Shown: positions 42,686-55,837 of the stretch, in pieces
Position numbering within the stretch: the first letter of the stretch is position 1
Layout of the letters: every line of letters starts with the position of its first letter
NCBI RefSeq assembly: GCF_032854445.1
Contig: NC_088299.1
Span: 3,139,001 to 3,203,000 of the forward strand
From: Liolophura sinensis
Taxonomy: Eukaryota > Mollusca > Polyplacophora > Chitonida > Chitonidae
DNA: 64,000 nucleotides
Direction of reading: 5' to 3'
The notes under the pieces: model-generated
The model's database searches: none
The model's input: the letters and a program-made list of their open reading frames with translations, nothing else
Told to the model about the DNA's origin: nothing
Translations under genes and position numbers: made by a program

Positions 42686-45600
42686 ATGCCACGGATCAGC
42701 AGCGTTATGCCAGCACCAGCCGCCATGTCTCTACCCACGAAAACACACCGGAACCTGGAGAGAGATAAGGGTCCAGTCTGCGAGGAAAAAATTGAGACTT
42801 GTCTGGAAGAGAAACCGTTCCAGCTGACCAAACCTCTTGTGATCTCCATGGGTTTCTTCGGGCTTTTGTTTCTCAACAGTAAGAAGAACAAGTGGTCCCC
42901 ATTGTCAAGAGCTTACTCCATACTCGTCTTGATTCTCCTGTGGGCAAGCGTTGTACAGCTCTTTTTCGCGTACAAAGATGAGCAGTTTGGAGTTGACACC
43001 TTTTTCAAGATCATCGTGCATATATGGTACATACATAGCAGTGTGAATGTCACGGTTACTTACAAGGCTTGTAACACTGAGAAGCGTTTAGTTCAGTTAC
43101 TTCTCCAGTGGTCGCGGCTTATAAAGACAAATCGCGGAACTTCTCCCGACGACCCCGTTCTCAGTTCTGTGAAGTATGAACGTATTGCAAGGCGAATGTT
43201 TAATTTGTACTTGATAACTGCCTGGTTCACTATGCTGTTAAGTAGTCTTAGCATTGGTTATTTCCTCTTCCTGACTAACATGATGGATTTCACCATAGCG
43301 CCAATGTTGCCGAACAACACGTTTGCCATTCCCACGAAAGCAATGATCAACATTGTCAGCATCTACAGGACGGCTGCCTGGGTATTCACACTTGTGCTTT
43401 TCCTCCTCATTTCAAGCATTATTTACAAAGAGTTTGAAATTTTCCACAGCGATCTCCAAAAAGCGATTTCCCCACATGGCGACATCGCAGATGTGGAATG
43501 GTTTCGAAGACGTCATCAAGAAATTTGCCGAATGGTGGAGACTGCTGATGACGTGTTAAGTGCGTTCAACGCCACAGGTATTGTCTTTCCCGTGGTCAAC
43601 GGAATGCTTTTGCTGTATAGTTTAGTTTGGAGCGATTTTTTGACAATGGACCCAATACTGCTGGCATCTCGTTGCTTCTGGTTACTTGGGGTTATGCTGT
43701 ATCTGCTGTTGATAGGATATGGAGGCGGGTACCTTAATCACATGGTAAGTCTTTCATCTCCTTTCCAAGTCAGATATTTTGGAAACTAATCAAACTGAAG
43801 ACCTAATAATATCTCTGGGAAATATTCTGCTATAATATAACTCATCACTTTTCTTTGAAGGCGAGAGAAAGTTTCCATTTGATATGTGCCTTACTTGTAG
43901 AGGTTTCCTAATTCCCTTGTGAGGTGTGTTGAAAGTGAAACACCTCTAATTATGGGGTGTGACGCAAATTGTTTAAAATTCTCAAAATGATGTCAAAATC
44001 AGATGAAAAAGAGTGAAAACTTATTTGCAAAGATAGTCTTTTTTCTTTCAAGCAGAAAAGGGTATTTGGGAATATCTGTGTATGGTGGGTATTTGGGACC
44101 ACCTCTTGGTATACATCGTGTTTGAACTTTTATGTTCTAAATGAGGATGTGACGCACGTCTAATACATTTATTTCAAGGTAAATTTTTTGTTTATATTCA
44201 AAGACATTCATTTACTCTCAATTATGAAAATATTGATGAATATATTAAGATATAAATATGATCAAAACCAAGGTTGATCGTATTTGTTAGCTGCAATTGC
44301 CACATGTATTTATTAAACATGTGTTATATCCTGATTAATAACATTATTATACAAAGATAATGTAAACCAAAAAGTTGTCCCAAATACCCACCATGCGAAA
44401 CTTATACTCAACTGTCGTTTTCTCCTTAAAGAAAAATCGCAAAAAATATTGAAGACCACATTTACAACTAAATATTTGAACTCTTTCATCTTAACATCTT
44501 GTAATTTTAACTAAACACATTACATGTCATATGTTATTTACACTTGAAATGATTTCGTTTTGTGGGTTCACGGCCTTTGTGCACTGAGAAATCTCACACT
44601 CCTTACAGCGCATTTGACGCTCGCTTCACATCACTGTCACCAAGAGAGAGGTTGACCTACGAGCTTGTGATACACGCCTATTGTTGCTTAGGCTTAGCCT
44701 CACCATTCGTGTCCTTCGATAAACATTCATCAATAAATTTGTTTCAGGACTTGGTTAGAATCAAGTTGCACATACTAGTTTAGATCGAGACAATGCACGT
44801 GTATAAAGTGTTATTATAAACAAAGGTTGAGACACATTGTTTGTGAGTCTCACCTAAGACTTTAAAAGAGGAAGTTGTAACTTCCTCGCTTGGCGTTCAA
44901 CATGAAGGGGATAATGCAACGACTGGTTGACCTGTCTCGGTCATGGCGCCTTATTTGCCTTCGGTAAGGCGTCTCAGTGAAACAGCACTAGATAAAAGAG
45001 CGGTGAAAATCCGTCCTGCAACAAGGAGGCACATTACATATACCCTAAAGATTCCTTCGTTGTCATATGACTTTAACATTGTTGAGTGCGACGTTAAACC
45101 CCAAGGGCTAACTCACTCACTCAGATTGTTTGTGTTGATTGACATCACTTCCTGCCTCATCACCGTGACCCCAGTGACTTCGGCCTCCTTGAAGGTTTCT
45201 GTACAAATTTTTTTATTGGTGGCAGTGATGTAGCTGTAAGGAATATGGAACAATCTGTGTCTTGTTATGTATTTACAGGCTCATGCTCCTTTGAAGACAA
45301 TTCATAATATTGAGGTAAAGAACACATCCCCAGAGTTCTCACTTCAGGTAAGTAGACCTACTTTTGATTTGGAAATAAGATCTAACTTTATGTTATTCCC
45401 ATCGCGTTATCAGAGATCTCGGCTTCGGAATTGTCCGTTAAATTTACTGTTCAAGTTAGAACTGTTTCAGTGGAAAATACCGATGTGACCTAGCTTCGCC
45501 GGTTGACGTTGCCGAAATTCTCATTTTTGGTTCACACAAAAGAGTACAGCACTGACAGTGAAACCAGGACCCAGTTGTTTAAAAGTGTAAAGTGAATCAT

Positions 45601-48131
45601 TCAAGATTAGTTTAACTTTCAACACACTTTTGAACAACCGGTCCCAGCGCAGCAAAGACAGTGTGATAGTTGTAAAGTGTTCACTCACAGCATAGTGGAC
45701 ATGTCCTAATGGATAAACTTGGTTAGAGGATACTCCAGCTGGAGGTTGGATCAGATTCCACTGCTGTCTTAAGATAGCGCATACTGCGTGTGGGTGGTGT
45801 GTTGTCAAACATCCAGTTAGGATTCATATGTTGGTATCGGAGTCAAAATTTAGTGATTTTAATTGTAATTTACTAGACGTAACTCCTTTAGGATTGCTCA
45901 AATATTGGGTTATCCCATTTAAAAAACAATAAGATTAAAACAATGCAATGGGACCAGGCCTCAGAGGTGCCTGATATAGTCCCCAGAATCCCAGTTTATG
46001 CGGGAATACGGTATAAAAGACAATAACATTGAGAGTAAAACCAGAGCAGTGACTGATGGCAAATGGCATATGTAAGGAGTGGAATCCGACATCTTCCCAG
46101 TTAGGGTATTGTTCTAAGTGTTCATGTAAATTCTGAAATAAAGTAGCAAATTACACAGCCCTAGAATTATCTGCGGGTAGATACGGTGTAACACAGAGAC
46201 CTGCCCACGGGGAAAAATACCGTAACTCGACCCTATGACGTCGCCGCAAGTATAAACTTTTGGAAAGAAATTTTCACGGATAATTACAAATGACCAAATC
46301 TCCTAAGTTTTCAGGAATTCTTTTAAGAAAAGAACAGTGCACAGGTATAGAATGCCTGCATCAAACCCATTCTAGTGAAAAATTTACAAATGACATAAGT
46401 TATATATAACTAGCATATATAATTAACATTATTTGCTACTTTCTCTTGATAATTAACATCATAATAATGCTAATACTCAAGAGAACGCAATAATAATTTT
46501 ATTAATCAAAGAGAAGGTAGCAAAGAATTTTAATTGTCAAGAGAAAGTAGCAAATAATGATGATAATAATCAAGAGAAAGTAGCAGAGGATAGAATAGAA
46601 AACTTCGTTAACAAATGATTTTTGTATGTATTTGTTTGTGTCAGATTCTAGATTGTAACGTCGGATCTTATAAAGTTCGGATTCCAACTGTCAAGTTATA
46701 TTGGGCATGATTCTAAACGACAATGTTGGAAAAGATGCAACTTTAATGTATTGAATAAGATTCCAGCTGAAATGTTGTGTTGAATGTTGATGATAACTAT
46801 CCATTAGATTATAAAATGTGCTGTTTTGTAATGTACTAAGACCATTCAGGGACAATGATTACAACCAGCTAAAAGTAAACCCAACCATGAAATGAAAACG
46901 ATTTTTGTTTCTTTATCTAGATGAATGTGTTCCTAAACAAGCTGACAGGAAATCCTATCGGGCTGACAGCTTTGGACATGTTGGTGATTGACAAACCAGC
47001 AATTCTGACGGTAAGGTTTAAGACACGAATGACTATTCCTCAGGGGTCTGTCCGGTTTATCCCCACCATAATGCTTGCCAAAGTGGCATAAGTGAAATAC
47101 TCTTGAGTCCGGTGTAAATAAACAAACATGACTCAATCACGTTCATCCACAGACAGTATTTCATGCAATATTTCAAATTTGTGTTGCAATTTGAAACATT
47201 TATCTCACGACAATGCTAATTTGATAATCAATAATAGGCCTGCGTGTGAGCTTATATATACCCTTATTCCTCACCGTTGTCGTATATGAAAGAGCAATTC
47301 TAGAGTGAAATCAATATAAAAGGGGAATATAGATTCATTATACGAACAATACTTTCATTTCCGTTTTTGATTTTTTCGAGTGGATTAAATGCATTCAAAT
47401 ATTTGAATCCTGTGGAGGGTTTTCTGGGCCTTTTGGTTCAAAAGTTATTTTTGCACTCTAAGTAGTTTTTACTTTTGAAATAGCTCTTATTGTTAGAGTA
47501 TTACAAAAATCGGTCATGTCAGTGGCCCCACTGGGCCGATAAAGTCCACCTATAAATAAATAAATAAATAAAGAAATGCATTTTATTCCGTTAAAAAGTC
47601 TAAAAATATGAATAAAAATAACCATAAGCCATTCCATAACAAATTGTCATATTTTCATTGCACTGCTTTTGGTGTGCCATTCTCTGTGTTGTCACCAACG
47701 TTGCTGTTCATATTTTGCAGATATTAGTGTTTGGTCTTTGTGTGCATTTCCAGCAACCCTCATCTACCTTCTTATTCATCACGTGTTTATCCGTATAACT
47801 ATCGGAACCATTCATCTTGAATTGTTTCATGTTTTTATCTCACAGACTATTGGGTTTGTTTCTTTGAGCTTGCTGTAAACGCGTATTTTCCTTTACTAAT
47901 GCACAGATTGCGGAAAATGTGTCGTAGAATTTACTATCATTTAGATTTCCACTAGCTAATACTGATGTTCGTGTTCCTATCCCACAGATTGGCGGGGTTT
48001 TCATCACGTACTTCATCGTCCTCATACAGTTTCAACAGCCCAATGACTCTGTTCATACGTCCCTCTCCAGTTGTACCGAGATTTTGGTCAACTGCACGCT
48101 CCAGTGCCCCAGTACAGCCGTGAGCGGATGA
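42686..48131 (+). CDS. GRL 7TM chemoreceptor, gene 2 (subfamily A)
   Basis: Exons 42686-43744, 45279-45347, 46921-47010 and 47988-48131, all phase 0 with GT-AG ends; 453 residues. I chose the ATG at 42686 (MPRISSVMPAPAAM) because genes 4 and 5 use the same MPR start; the open frame upstream has no ATG-based support. Domain features as in gene 1: hydrophilic N-terminus, seven to eight hydrophobic segments, FRRRHQEICRMVETADDV before the sixth, GYGGGYLNHM closing exon 1 and TYFIVLIQF in exon 4, followed by a Cys-containing tail (SSCTEILVNCTLQCP). Differs from genes 1 and 5 in the N-terminal loop (RDKGPVCEEKIE) and at KYERIARR. Intron 2 lacks the MITE seen in genes 1 and 5. Intact by eye. Confidence 0.87.
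43977..44513. mobile_element. Fold-back MITE in intron 1 of GRL gene 2
   Basis: Same insertion as in genes 1 and 5, starting after TTAA (43973-43976). The arms (GTGGGTATTTGGGACCACCT; inverted TTGTCCCAAATACCCACC) are both present. The right end is cut short at about 44513 relative to gene 5. Confidence 0.8.
44846..45123 (+). mobile_element. SINE family B, 5'-truncated, in intron 1 of GRL gene 2
   Basis: Orthologous to 37590-37882 and 59208-59500: flanked by ATTGTTTGTG at 44836-44845 and 45124-45133. More diverged internally (for example ACCTGTCTCGGTCATGG, a deletion). Confidence 0.85.
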
Positions 48132-49601
48132 AACGACGAGAATGCTTGACGCGAATGCTTGATTTAAAACAAAGCCCTGTTCATTTACAAATATTGACAA
48201 AAAATAGAGTTCCTGGTTCCGATTTAAGGACAAGAATTTATTTCATTGAATACATGCTACAGAAATCGCAGGTACCCCAGCGGATGTCTAACATCTGTAC
48301 TTTCCTTTTTGTCATAGTGTCATTGCTGGTTTCGTTTACCAAACTGCGCGCATTATAGCGAATACTGAATCAGGAAATCACGATGAAAGTATTAGCTAAC
48401 AACATTTCATCAGTTTGTGGTGGCTTGGAGAAGGATCGTTCATCGTCATGTCGGGACAGATCGGATGACCAGATCGGACTTTCAGCTTTACGTTTTACAG
48501 ACTTTGATAAACAGCTTTCCATGGCGTCTACATTCTAGTGAGACAACTTCTGTCATCACTTTTATCATATAAACGCTCCAAGGAAATCCTGTACACTTGC
48601 AATTTATGTTTGTTCTTTATCTTTTTTGGTCGGCCTACCACTAAACACAAGCTATTCTTGGTCCCCGTGTAGTCTCCCGCTTGAAACAACTACTTCGTGA
48701 GAGACAGTTGCCCAGATGAGAACTGTTCTATAGCGCTTAACATGATTATATTTCCTCTCCAGTTACTTTTATTTTTGAAGCTCTCTGTCTCCATACTTGG
48801 CTTTCGTTTGCTATAACACCAAGAAGCAGCACAGATAACAGGCGTCGAATGAGTCATAGGTCAAGTTATCGATCCGGCGTTATTATAATGTTGGGTGTCA
48901 TGTCTGGGGTCGTTGTTTCTTGTACATTGCTTTTGAGACAAGGGTGTTGTGGTTACGGATCTCGTATATTTTAGGACAAGGTTAACATAATTGCTTGCCT
49001 CGATCGTCAAAGATCAATTACCGACCTCCATAATATCTCATTCTTTGCAGTCATGTGTCCAGAAAACCATTAGTGTAATGGTTCTAATCAAAATCAAATA
49101 TTCAGGTACACATTTAAACCGTTCTCTCGGTAATTAATAAAGATATAACGCTATAATTAACAATGGGATCAGTTTATATGCGTTAAGCGTCCCTGAACTG
49201 TCGAGTCACATTAGAAAATTCATTTCTCCACAAATCAGTCTAAGGCTACTAAATTCCTGCCGCCTGCTGGGCTATTGGAATCGTCTCATTTAACAGAGAA
49301 TGTTTTGAAAAAGAGGGCATACATTCTGATAAACATTCAAACGTGTAGCTTTACCGTTCAAGGACTGCGACATAAGAGAATGCCTTAAACAAAAGCAACG
49401 GGCAGACGAGAACTGAGTTAAACATTCAACAAATACTTACACATGGAGAATGTGGCATAGTCGTGATAAAGAGAGCTTCGTCGTTTAGTTTCGTTCAAGC
49501 CAGTCCCGCTTTACGCGATTCGGTATTCGGGGGCCACTGAGTTCCAGGTTTTTCGGATAATTTGCAAACGCTGCTCGAAGGCACTTATCGGGGAATCTCC
49601 G
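48132..49601. other. Intergenic: 3' flank of gene 2 and 5' flank of pseudogene 3
   Basis: No gene. The left part (to about 48620) resembles the 3' flanks of genes 3 and 4 (ATAAACAGCTTTCCATGGCG; compare 51970 and 56268). The right part (from about 49050) resembles the 5' flanks of gene 4 and the relics (CATTTAACAGAGAATGTTTT, GGGCATACATTCT). No clear TATA box. Confidence 0.5.
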
Positions 49602-51603
49602 TTGCCACCGATTATAACTGTGAGGTCGTTATCTACTATACTGAAAACCTACCCGGACCAAGACAGTAAAAATAACCAGAAACCGCCGGACAAGATCGAT
49701 AAACCTTTCCAGCTGACCAAATCTCATCTGATCTCCATGAGTCTTTTCGGGCTTTTGTTTTCTAAATGTAAGAAGACCAAGTTATCCTCAATCACAAGAG
49801 CATACTCTTTATTCGTCCTACTTCTCTTTTCTGTCAGGTGTATTCAACTTTTCTTCGCCTACAGAGACGAGCATTTCGGAAAAGAATCCTTCATCAAAGT
49901 GGTTTTACATCTGTGGTATCTGCACAACTGTGTGAATGCCCTGGTCACGTACAGAGCGTGCAACAATGAGAATCGCTTTGTTGAGTTTCTTCTTAAATGG
50001 TCGAGGCTTCTCAGGACAAATCGCGGAAATTTTCCATACGACACGAGCTTCAGCCTTTCAAACTGCGAACGCAGAGTTAAAAAAAGAAGATTCATGTTAT
50101 TTTTGGCCATTGGCTGGATTGTTATGATTGTGAGTATTACGTATGAGTTTTACTTTCTCTTTAATACTAATCTCACAGATTTTACCATCGTACCGGTGTC
50201 TCCCAGTCACTCCTGTGCCGTATTGATGAAAGTAATAGTGGCTATTGTTGAAGTGTATATGGCTGCAACTCGGGTTTTGACAATGACAATTTTTATCATG
50301 ATGTCAGGTGTCATTTACTTGGAGATCGAAATATTTGATGACGACTTACGGAAGGCAGTCTCCCCGGATAGTTACATTGCTGAAGTGCAGTGGTTTCGAC
50401 GACGTCATGGAGATATCTGCCAGATGGTGGGGACAGCTGATGATATTTGAAGCGCTTTTAACGCCGCTGGCAAAATTTTCTCCACCTGTGAAGCAATGCT
50501 GTTGTTATACACCATCGTAACCAGTCCTGGAATAATGGCTGACCCCTCGGTTTTGTTGGCTCATTGCTTCTGGTTGACCACAAAGATCATGTATTTGGTT
50601 CTGATTTCTTACGGAGGAGGTTACCTAAATCACATGGTAAGTTTTGATAAATATCTCCGTCAAGGATCTCATGTTATTACCGTCGTTTATTTATCTGCAT
50701 GTTTATCTGTCAGTCTCTCACCAAATTTACGGCCAAAGTTCTAATTAAGTTTTATATCTGTATATAAGATTTGTTCACCTAATCTACGTCATTTGTAGAC
50801 AGAACACAAATGCACATTTTTATTTCGCCTTGTAATAGTGCTTAGCACAGTATTGTCCCTTTGTTGGAACTTATATTGTACGGAGATCGAGGGCGATCAC
50901 AATGTAGTTGTGAAATTTGTCCATTCACTTTTGTGATTGGTGTTTTTTTATTTTTTTGTTTGGGACTTGAAACAGTATGTAAAATTTTGTGGGGCTTCCG
51001 CGGCCGCGTTGGTTAGCGCGCCATCGCGGCGTAAAAATATAGGAGCCTGTCGCCAATGCCGTCGTCGTGAGTTCAAGTCAAGATTTCGTTGACTTCTTCT
51101 CCGGCCGTACGAGGGAATATCTGTTTCAACATGCTGATGGTCGTATGTTCCCTCTGGGAATTTATACTCAAGGACAACGGATTTACGGCTGGAAACGGGA
51201 CAAAAGCTGATGTAAAAACCATGCCAGGTAACCGACGATAGGAAACTTCCTGACGTAAATTGTTGGCAACTCTCTCTTCAAGTGTGAAATCCCTTTTAAT
51301 GTTCACTGATGGGGACCTGTCGCAGGCGACAGAACATTTAAGATGTTCGTTCGTTCCTAACCTTTGTCACGAAATGCTCCTATACTCCTCCATCTCCACT
51401 ATTCCCAGGCCCTCGGTTGCCTTAAACTTTCCATGGCTCTCTTAACACAGTTGAGATCGTACATTTAATCAGAACTAAACTCATTCAAACATGTTGCTAC
51501 ACAAGTCAAACCGTTGCTTGTTTCCTTTTCTCAGGCACATGCCCCTCAAAAGATTATTCACCTAATCCGAGTTAAAGACACCACACCCGAGTTTTCGCTT
51601 CAT
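49602..51603 (+). pseudogene. GRL chemoreceptor pseudogene, gene 3 (subfamily B)
   Basis: Exon 1 (49602-50636, 345 codons) and exon 2 (51535-51603, 23 codons) align with gene 4 throughout. There are three lesions. The start ATG of gene 4 is TTG here (49602), and the next Met is also changed (ATG to CTG). A TGA at 50448-50450 replaces the Trp of DDIWSAFNAAG. After exon 2, whose last codon is CAT instead of CAG with a weak donor GTAGGA, the sequence jumps near 51950 from intron-2-like to 3'-flank-like sequence, so exons 3 and 4 and the TYhhhhhQF motif are gone. The remaining frame is otherwise well preserved, including FFAYRDEHFG and SYGGGYLNHM, which suggests recent death. Confidence 0.92.
50993..51170 (+). 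repeat. SINE family A, diverged, in intron 1 of pseudogene 3
   Basis: GCGGCCGCGTTGGTTAGCGC head, GTGAGTTCAAGTC B box, TTCTCCGGCCGTACGAGGGA and GCTGATGGTCGT. The 3' part is lost. Not seen in intron 1 of gene 4. Confidence 0.7.
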
Positions 51604-52755
51604 GTAGGAGAAAGTTTCTAAAATTAAGCCTCTGAAGGGAATGCAAAACATGAATTTTCCTCAAAGTGATACGTATGACACGTGACCACGAATCTATCTG
51701 ACAGAATGCAAATGTCGCTGTAAAGGGTGATTTCGCTTCGCATCAATGTCACACCCTGTAAACCACCAAAAAAAATGTACGCCAATGTTCCATTCTTCTT
51801 TATAGTCGAGAAGAAAATGCACGAGACTGCCTGTTCGATCTCGTAAGTTCACTGTTCTTATTTTTCTAGTTTGAAAAGTCTGAACTATGTGTATAGTGTC
51901 AACATCAGCAGTCTGGTTTCTCAACTGTTTGTACAGATCTAGGATGGAGAAATTCAAATTTCATAGTTCATAAACAGCTTTTTATGGCGTTTGTATTCTA
52001 GTGAAACAGCTTCTGTTATTATTTTTGTCATTTAAACCCTCTTAGGAAATCATATACACTTACGACATATGTAGGGTTTTTTGTTGGCCTGCGAGCTTCA
52101 CAACTCCGTCGTTTATATTTATAGACTAACGTAAAGAAAATTCCGATCGTCAAGGGCAGATCGATTAAAGCTCCCATAATATCTACTTTACGTTCTCAGA
52201 TATTGTTTGCATTCATGTGTCCAGAAAATCAATAATGTAATGGACTCTTATCAAGATCAATATTTGGGTATACCTTTAAACCGTTCTCTCGTTAATTCAT
52301 GCAGATATGATTAATGTCTATAAATTAACCCTGGTATCAGTTTACATGCCGTGGGCGTATATGAACTGTCGAGTCACATTAGAAATTCATTGCTCCACCA
52401 ACCGGTCAAAGCTGCTAAATTCCTGATTGGAGGATGGGGAATTGGAATGGTTTCATTTAACAGAGAGTGTTTTGAAGAAGAGGGCATACATTCTCATAAA
52501 TATTTAAACATATAGATTGCTGCGGAAGCTATACTGTTGAATCACTGCGACGAAATGGAAACAGAACTGAGTTAAACATTCTACAAAGACCTACACGTGG
52601 CGAATGTGACATATAATCGTGATAAAGAGGGTTTCGTCGTTTAGTTTCGCTCCAGCCAGTCCAGCTTTGGGCGATTCGGTATTAGAGGCCACTGACTTCC
52701 CGGTTTCTCGGATAGTTGCAAAAGCTGCTCGAAGACACCTATCGGGGAATCTCCA
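51604..52755. other. Intergenic between pseudogene 3 and gene 4
   Basis: Up to about 51950 this matches intron 2 of gene 4 (about 54690-55045). From there it matches the gene 4 3' flank (from about 56262). The segment from about 52200 is the 5' flank of gene 4, similar to about 49080-49600. No other gene. Confidence 0.6.
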
Positions 52756-55700
52756 ATGCCACGGACTGGTCGTGTGAGCTCGTCGTCTACCGTAATGAAA
52801 CCTTACCCGGGCCAAGACAGTGAAAATAGCCAGAAACCGCCGGACAAGATCGAGACCTGTATGAAGGATCAACCTTTCCAACTTACCAAACCTCTTCTGA
52901 TCTCCATGAGTCTTTTCGGGCTTTTGTTTTTTAAATGCAAGAAGAGCAAGTTATCCTCCATCACAAAAGCATACTTCTTATTCGTCCTACTTCTCTTATT
53001 AGTCAGCTTTATTCAGCTGTTCTTCGCGTATAGAGATGAACATTTCGGGGCAGAATCGTTCTTCAAAGTGGTTGTGCATCTCTGGTATCTAAACAACTGT
53101 GTGAATGCCCTGGTTATGTACAAAGCCTGCAACAATGAGAATCGCTTTGTTGAGTTTCTTTTCAAATGGTCCAGACTCCTCAGGACAAATCGCGGAATTG
53201 TTCCAGACGATACGAGCTTCAGCCTTTCAAACTACGAACGCAGAGTTAAAAGAAGATTCATTTTATTTTTGGCCATTGGCTGGATTGTTATGACTGTGAG
53301 TATTACATTTGAGTCTTACTGTCTCTTTTATACTAATCTCTCAGCTTTTGTCATCGCACCGATGTCTCCCAGTCACTCCTCTGCCGTAGTCATGAAAGTA
53401 ATAGTGGCTATTGTTGACGTATACATGACGGCAGCTTGGGTTTTCACAATGACGGGTTTTATCATGATGTCAGGTGTCATTTACTTGGAGTTCGAAATAT
53501 TTCATGACGACTTACGGAAGGTAATCTCTCCGGATGGTTACATCGCTGAATTGGAGTGGTTTAGGCGACGTCATCAAGATATCTGCCAGATGGTGGAGAC
53601 TGCTGATGATATTTGGAGCGCTTTTAACGCCGCTGGCATATTTTTTTCCACCTGTGAAGCAATGTTGTTGTTGTACACCACCGTAACCAGCCCTGGAATA
53701 ATGGCTGATCCCTTGATTTTGTTGGGTCATTGCTTCTGGTTGACCACAACGACCCTGTATTTGGTCCTTATTTCTTACGGAGGAGGCTACCTTAATCACA
53801 TGGTAAGTTTTTAATAAATATCTCCGTCAAGGAAGATATATCTTTGCTATCGTTTAACTATCTACATGTTCATGTATCAGCAAATTTCCGACAAAGTTAT
53901 TGGCGATTTGGAGGTAACTGACTACATCGTAGCAGTGTAGAGTTTGAATTTGTGCTTTATGTTGTGGCAGAGGTGTGCGCTCTCGGAGTGCCTGGTACTT
54001 TTAAATGAGTCTCTGCTCCATTAGTGCGTTTAAGTTGCATTTAATTACTTTTGTGATTGGTGTGTTACTTATTTGATTGAGAATGAAAGTGTAAGTATTA
54101 AAAATGACGAAATGTATTGACGAATCTCTCAGCTGTAAAATTTTTTCAAGGTTAACCGTTGTGTACATATGGTGGTTGTGTAGGCCACAAGGCCACTCGA
54201 TGTGTTTGTTCATTCCAAGCCTCTGTTACGTCCCCGCTTCCTATACTTCTCCGCCTCTACCATTCTCACGGCCTTGGTTGCCATAAATTGTCGACTGTTC
54301 TTGTAATGCATTGAAACTTAGCTTCTCTTAAACTAAGTTCAAAATATGAGTGTCACGTGTGGCAAACTTGGCCTGTTACTTGTCTTAGTCCGACAGTTTT
54401 CTCCGGGTACTACGGTTTTCTCCATTGATAACACTGGCCGCCGTCGTTTTACATGTAAATGAAAATTACATACGGCGAAAAACAATCACTAGAAAATTAG
54501 TTCCAAGATAAACCAGAACTCAAAGTGTTTAGCACTGATACACGTTTTTGTCACCAAAACCGTTGCTAGACATATGAAACCGTAGTTTGTTTCCTTTTCT
54601 CAGGCACATGCCCCTCTGAAGACAATTCATTCTATCCGAGTTAAAGACGCCACACCCGAGTTTTCACTCCAGGTAAGAGAAAGCTCGTATACCCGAGGGT
54701 CTGAACGGAATGCAGTTCATGCACTGCGAAATGACGCTTCTCAAGGTCAATTTACTTCAAAAGTGACACGAATGTCACGTGACCACGAGTCTGTCTGACA
54801 GAATGCAAATCTCGCTGTAAATGGTAATTTCGATTCACATCACATGTCACACCCTCTAAACCACCAACGGCAGTTTACGTTAATGTTCCAATCTTCTGGA
54901 CAGACTAGTTGTGGTCTCCAGATTGCCTGTTCGACCTCGTAGGTTCACTGTTCTGATTTTTCTAGTTTTTATCTGAACTATGTGCATAGTGTCAACATCA
55001 GCATTCTGGTTTCTCTTCCAACTGTTTTTACACTTCTAGAATGGAGAAATTCAAAATTTCTCCAGTCGCTGAGAATTCCAAACTACATAATATAGATTTG
55101 CTGTGGTCAAATGCAAAATTCCAGTGTTAAGTATACGGACAATATAATATGTCTTTCTGAAAATTGAAAATGCTAAAATTTCTTTTTCCAGATGACGCTG
55201 TTTTTGAACAAACTAACAGGACAGGCCATCGGGCTGACTGTTTTGGACATGTTTGTGATTAACAAGCCAACAATTCTGACGGTAAGTTGGTTGAGAAATT
55301 ATCAACAGTAGTCTCCAGTTCCAAATTTTTATCTCGGCGGGGCAGTCTTTTTAAACAAGAAACATTGCTTCTATTTGATTGGTGGTGACTGACAAACCAT
55401 TAATTCTAAAGTACATGTATGTCAAACTATAACATCTCTGAGATTAATCCGGTCTGGTTTCAAATCAAGATGAGGTTACACCACAGCCAGTTTAAGTTTA
55501 CTTAGATTCATTTCTAATCAAAGCTCCAGTTCTAAACGGTGTTATGATATAGTCAGTTTTTATTATGCATAACATTAATGACAAAGTTTTGATTAACTTA
55601 TAAGCTTGACACCAGCGATTGTTAATCTGAAACTGACCGTTACCAGTAAAAACATCCGACCAGTTCACATTGACTGAATTTCCAGTTTCTACTCCACAGA

Positions 55701-55837
55701 TTGCCGGTGCCTTCATCACGTACTTCATTGTCCTCATACAGTTTCAGCCGCTATCTAATGCTTCAGATTGCACTATTTGTAACTGTACCCAGTTTTGGAT
55801 TAACTCTACCTTGCAGAGTTCTACAAACTCTCCTTAA
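52756..55837 (+). CDS. GRL 7TM chemoreceptor, gene 4 (subfamily B)
   Basis: Exons 52756-53802, 54604-54672, 55192-55281 and 55700-55837, all phase 0 with GT-AG ends (donors ATG|GTAAGT, CAG|GTAAGA, ACG|GTAAGT); 447 residues. The N-terminus (MPRTGRVSSSSTVMK) is hydrophilic. The core shares with subfamily A the patterns LISMSLFGLLFFKCKKSKLS, VQ/IQLFFAY, WFRRRHQDICQMVETADD and SYGGGYLNHM. Exons 2-4 give HAPLKTIHSIRVKDATPEFS, MTLFLNKLTGQAIGLTVLDM and FITYFIVLIQF, the GR C-terminal signature. The tail is Cys- and Asn-rich (DCTICNCTQFW) and differs from subfamily A. No lesions seen; the only intact B-type gene in the window. It has the shortest introns in the array and lacks the MITEs and SINEs found in the A genes. 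Confidence 0.88.
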
